Assembly: GCA_030838245.1 (NCBI GenBank)
Contig: JAUTXB010000209.1
Location: 1-14,988, forward strand
DNA: 14,988 nucleotides
Source of the DNA: Acidimicrobiaceae bacterium
GTDB taxonomy: Bacteria > Actinomycetota > Acidimicrobiia > Acidimicrobiales > RAAP-2
Direction of reading: 5' to 3'
Below the pieces are notes generated by a model. That model was not told the origin of the DNA, ran no database searches, and saw only the letters and a list, made by a program, of their open reading frames with translations. This document shows positions 13,390-14,988 of the stretch, one piece after another. How positions within the stretch are numbered: position 1 is the first letter of the stretch; every line of letters begins with the position of its first letter. A program made the position numbers and the translations under genes.

Positions 13390-13827
13390 TCAGCCGAAGG
13401 TGATGGTTCGGTGCAGGAGCTTCCAACCGTCGGGCGTGCGCTGAAAGCGATCTCGGTAGTGCCCGATGCCGTTGACCTGGGGCGTGGTGTTGGTGTCCCC
13501 CACGAACAGGAAGTACGCCTCACCGGTGGCCCCGTCGCTGCCGTCGAGGCAGACCGACTGGGTCGTGATCACGTGCCGGCTGTTGGTGCCGGGGCCTTGG
13601 GTTCCCGAGGCCCGCCGCTGCCGTGCCGCAGCCAGGATGTCGTCGCGGCCACGGATCTCGTTGCCTCCCATCTCCCAACGGGCGTCCTCGGTGAAGCGAC
13701 TGATGTACTCGGACAGATCGTCCTCGGAGGCCATGTCGGCCATGTGGGCGAGCTCGGCGACCAGGTTCCTGATCTCGAGCTCGTCAGCCACCTGTTGCAA
13801 CTGCGATCGCTCTGTCAACGTGGTCAC
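13390..13827 (-). CDS. SnoaL-like NTF2-fold protein
   Basis: A 145-residue protein with the SnoaL_4-type layout: an opening helix LQQVADELEIRNLVAELAHMAD, then DDLSEYISRFTEDARWEMGGNEIRGRDDILAAARQRRA, an SRHVITTQSVCL strand, and a C-terminal pair (YFLFVGDT; VNGIGHYRDRFQRTPDGWKLLHRTITF). This arrangement is seen in polyketide cyclase-like proteins and in small subunits of ring-hydroxylating dioxygenases, but no dioxygenase alpha subunit is present, so a stand-alone hydratase, isomerase or dehydratase is the more likely role. GTG at 13827 is the best start, with GGAA about nine bases upstream; no ATG is available near the domain boundary. It is upstream of the DHRS1-like SDR and divergent from the acyl-CoA synthetase gene. 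Confidence 0.82.
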   Translation of the reverse strand: MTTLTERSQLQQVADELEIRNLVAELAHMADMASEDDLSEYISRFTEDARWEMGGNEIRGRDDILAAARQRRASGTQGPGTNSRHVITTQSVCLDGSDGATGEAYFLFVGDTNTTPQVNGIGHYRDRFQRTPDGWKLLHRTITFG

Positions 13828-13879
13828 CCCGGTTCCGTTCGCTGCGCCGTGCGAGGTTATCGTCCGATCCTGAGGGCCC

Positions 13880-13914
13880 ACCACCGTGGCCCGGCAGGCC
13901 TGGCCGGAGGTGGT
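13880..13914. promoter_or_regulatory. Nested inverted repeat in the divergent promoter region
   Basis: ACCACC (13880-13885) pairs with GGTGGT (13909-13914), and inside them CCGGC (13891-13895) pairs with GCCGG (13903-13907) around AGGCCTG. It lies directly upstream of the candidate -10 box of the synthetase gene and within the 105 bases separating the two divergent starts. The high G+C makes chance pairing fairly likely. Confidence 0.3.
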
Positions 13915-13920
13915 GATGGC

Positions 13921-13926
13921 TAGAGT
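13921..13926 (+). promoter_or_regulatory. Candidate -10 box TAGAGT placed for a leaderless transcript
   Basis: TAGAGT is followed by six bases and the GTG at 13933, the same spacing as at 10692. Its first three bases are an in-frame TAG, so the coding frame cannot start earlier, and the nine bases between contain no ribosome site. This supports a leaderless mRNA. Confidence 0.55.
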
Positions 13927-13932
13927 CGCGCC

Positions 13933-14988
13933 GTGCTGCTTCACCAGTTGGTCGACTCGGTCGCTGCCTCTCACCCCGAGCGGACGGCCCTGTGCTACCG
14001 GGGCGAGGAGATCTCCTTCGCCGAGCTGTCGGACCGCTGCCGGGGAGCGGCCCGGGCCATCGCCACCATCACCGAGCCAGGCGACCGCGTGGCCATCGTG
14101 GGCGAGAACCATCCCAGTTGGATCGAGTGCTACTACGGGGTGCCCCGGGCCGGCCGCATCCTGGTCTTCCTCAACCACCGGTTGGCCCCGGCCGAGTTGG
14201 CGTCGATCCTCAGTCGGTCCGGGTCATCGGTGCTGATCGGTCCCAGTGACGAGCTCGATCGCCTCGCACCCCTGTCCGCCGAGCACCCCGATGTCCATAC
14301 CCGCATCGACCTGGACCGGTGGTCCTCGCTGGTGGGTGCGGCGAGGATCGGAGCGCCGGCCCGACCGTCGGAGGAGGTCACCGGTTCATCGAACGGTGAC
14401 ACACCGGCGTGGTTGATCTACACCAGCGGCACCACCGGGTCGCCCAAGGGGGCGATGCTGACCCACGACAACTTCGGTGCCGCCATCGCCGCCAGCCAGT
14501 ACGGGCGGCCGATCGCGGCTGACGATGTGTTCTTGTACCCGTTCCCCTTGTGCCACGTAGCCGGCTACAACGTGCTGCGGCTCCATGCTGCCGGGCGGCC
14601 GGTAGTGGTCATGGACCGGTTCGAGGCAGCCGCCTTCGTCGACGACGTCGAACGCCACGTGGTGACCTCGGTGACAGTGACCGCAACCATGATGTCGAGC
14701 CTGCTCGATCATCTGGACGATCACCCCGAGGAGCGCGCCCGGCTCCGATCGCTCCGGCAGGTGGCCTACGGGGCCGCGCCCATGCCACCGAGCCTCCTGC
14801 GCCGGGCCATCGATGTGTTGGGCGTCGATTTCACCCAGGGGTACGGCATGACCGAGCTGTCGGGAAATGCCACCTTCTTGGGCCCCGACGCCCACCGACA
14901 GGCGCTGGCCGGGGCCGAGCATCTGCTGGCCGCGGCCGGACGCCCCGCCCCCAACGTCGAGGTCCGGGTGACGGACGACACGGGGCGC
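13933..14988 (+). CDS. AMP-forming acyl-CoA synthetase (FadD-type), 3' end cut off
   Basis: The first 352 residues of an acyl-adenylate-forming ligase run off the window; full members are about 500-550 residues. LHQLVDSVAASHPERTALCY opens the protein, with GDRVAIVGENHPSWIECYYG next; YTSGTTGSPKGAM (163-175) is the ATP/AMP-binding P-loop; FPLCHVAGYN follows with the histidine common in fatty-acid ligases; YGAAPMP precedes QGYGMTE (302-308), the A5 adenylate motif. The missing part should hold the hinge and C-terminal lysine. It would activate a carboxylic acid to its CoA thioester, feeding beta-oxidation by the acyl-CoA dehydrogenase pair. The GTG start is forced by the in-frame TAG at 13921 and no ribosome site precedes it. 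It diverges from the SnoaL-like gene. Chain length or substrate cannot be told from what is visible. Confidence 0.93.
   Translation, partial: MLLHQLVDSVAASHPERTALCYRGEEISFAELSDRCRGAARAIATITEPGDRVAIVGENHPSWIECYYGVPRAGRILVFLNHRLAPAELASILSRSGSSVLIGPSDELDRLAPLSAEHPDVHTRIDLDRWSSLVGAARIGAPARPSEEVTGSSNGDTPAWLIYTSGTTGSPKGAMLTHDNFGAAIAASQYGRPIAADDVFLYPFPLCHVAGYNVLRLHAAGRPVVVMDRFEAAAFVDDVERHVVTSVTVTATMMSSLLDHLDDHPEERARLRSLRQVAYGAAPMPPSLLRRAIDVLGVDFTQGYGMTELSGNATFLGPDAHRQALAGAEHLLAAAGRPAPNVEVRVTDDTGR

Noticed and set aside
13390..13827. Assigning the SnoaL-like gene as the beta subunit of a ring-hydroxylating dioxygenase.
   Set aside because: The fold is similar, but no alpha subunit with a Rieske motif is present next to it or elsewhere in the window.
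1..14988. Search for CRISPR arrays, tRNA or rRNA genes, insertion sequences, attachment sites or phage genes.
   Set aside because: I saw no regular repeats, cloverleaf-like segments, transposase or integrase motifs, or terminal inverted repeats anywhere in the window.

Overview
The window is GC-rich (about two thirds G+C by eye), densely coding bacterial DNA. Two short-chain dehydrogenases of the mycofactocin-coupled type, luciferase-like monooxygenases, paired acyl-CoA dehydrogenases, frequent GTG starts and apparent leaderless starts all point to an actinobacterium. An uncultured member near Acidimicrobiia or Ilumatobacter is my guess, but I see no marker gene that fixes the taxon. There are no rRNA or tRNA genes, CRISPR arrays, insertion sequences or phage genes. 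The window holds 16 protein genes, two of them cut by the window edges.

Layout. (1) Positions 1-2837, plus strand: two luciferase-like flavin oxidoreductases followed by a mycofactocin-coupled SDR, closely spaced and probably one operon. (2) Positions 2850-6287, minus strand: a periplasmic-type substrate-binding protein, a VOC (glyoxalase-fold) protein, a second mycofactocin-coupled SDR and a classical SDR; this unit converges on the first with a 12-base gap. (3) Positions 6288-6631: a non-coding, relatively AT-rich regulatory region with several palindromes. (4) Positions 6632-9035, minus strand: two adjacent acyl-CoA dehydrogenase genes whose sequences look complementary, one keeping the catalytic glutamate and the other the FAD-binding QMHGG motif. 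(5) Positions 9211-10140, plus: an NAD-dependent epimerase/dehydratase-like protein. (6) Positions 10147-10557, minus: an NTF2/SnoaL-fold protein. (7) Positions 10704-12483, plus: an SDR and a double-hotdog thioesterase-like protein. (8) Positions 12537-13827, minus: a second SnoaL-fold protein and a DHRS1-like SDR. (9) Positions 13933 to the end, plus: the first two thirds of a fatty-acid-type AMP-forming acyl-CoA synthetase.

Taken together the gene set looks like a catabolic island for a hydrophobic carbon skeleton such as a terpenoid, steroid or branched/alicyclic acid. The synthetase would activate the acid with CoA, the paired dehydrogenase would desaturate the thioester, SDRs would oxidise or reduce alcohol and ketone groups (two of them using NAD that is re-oxidised through mycofactocin), the luciferase-like enzymes would oxygenate or reduce intermediates, the thioesterase-like protein would release acids, and the binding protein would capture an extracellular substrate. 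The substrate cannot be read from the sequence. No regulator gene lies in the window, but a repeated TGACAAAT motif and several palindromes mark likely operator sites.
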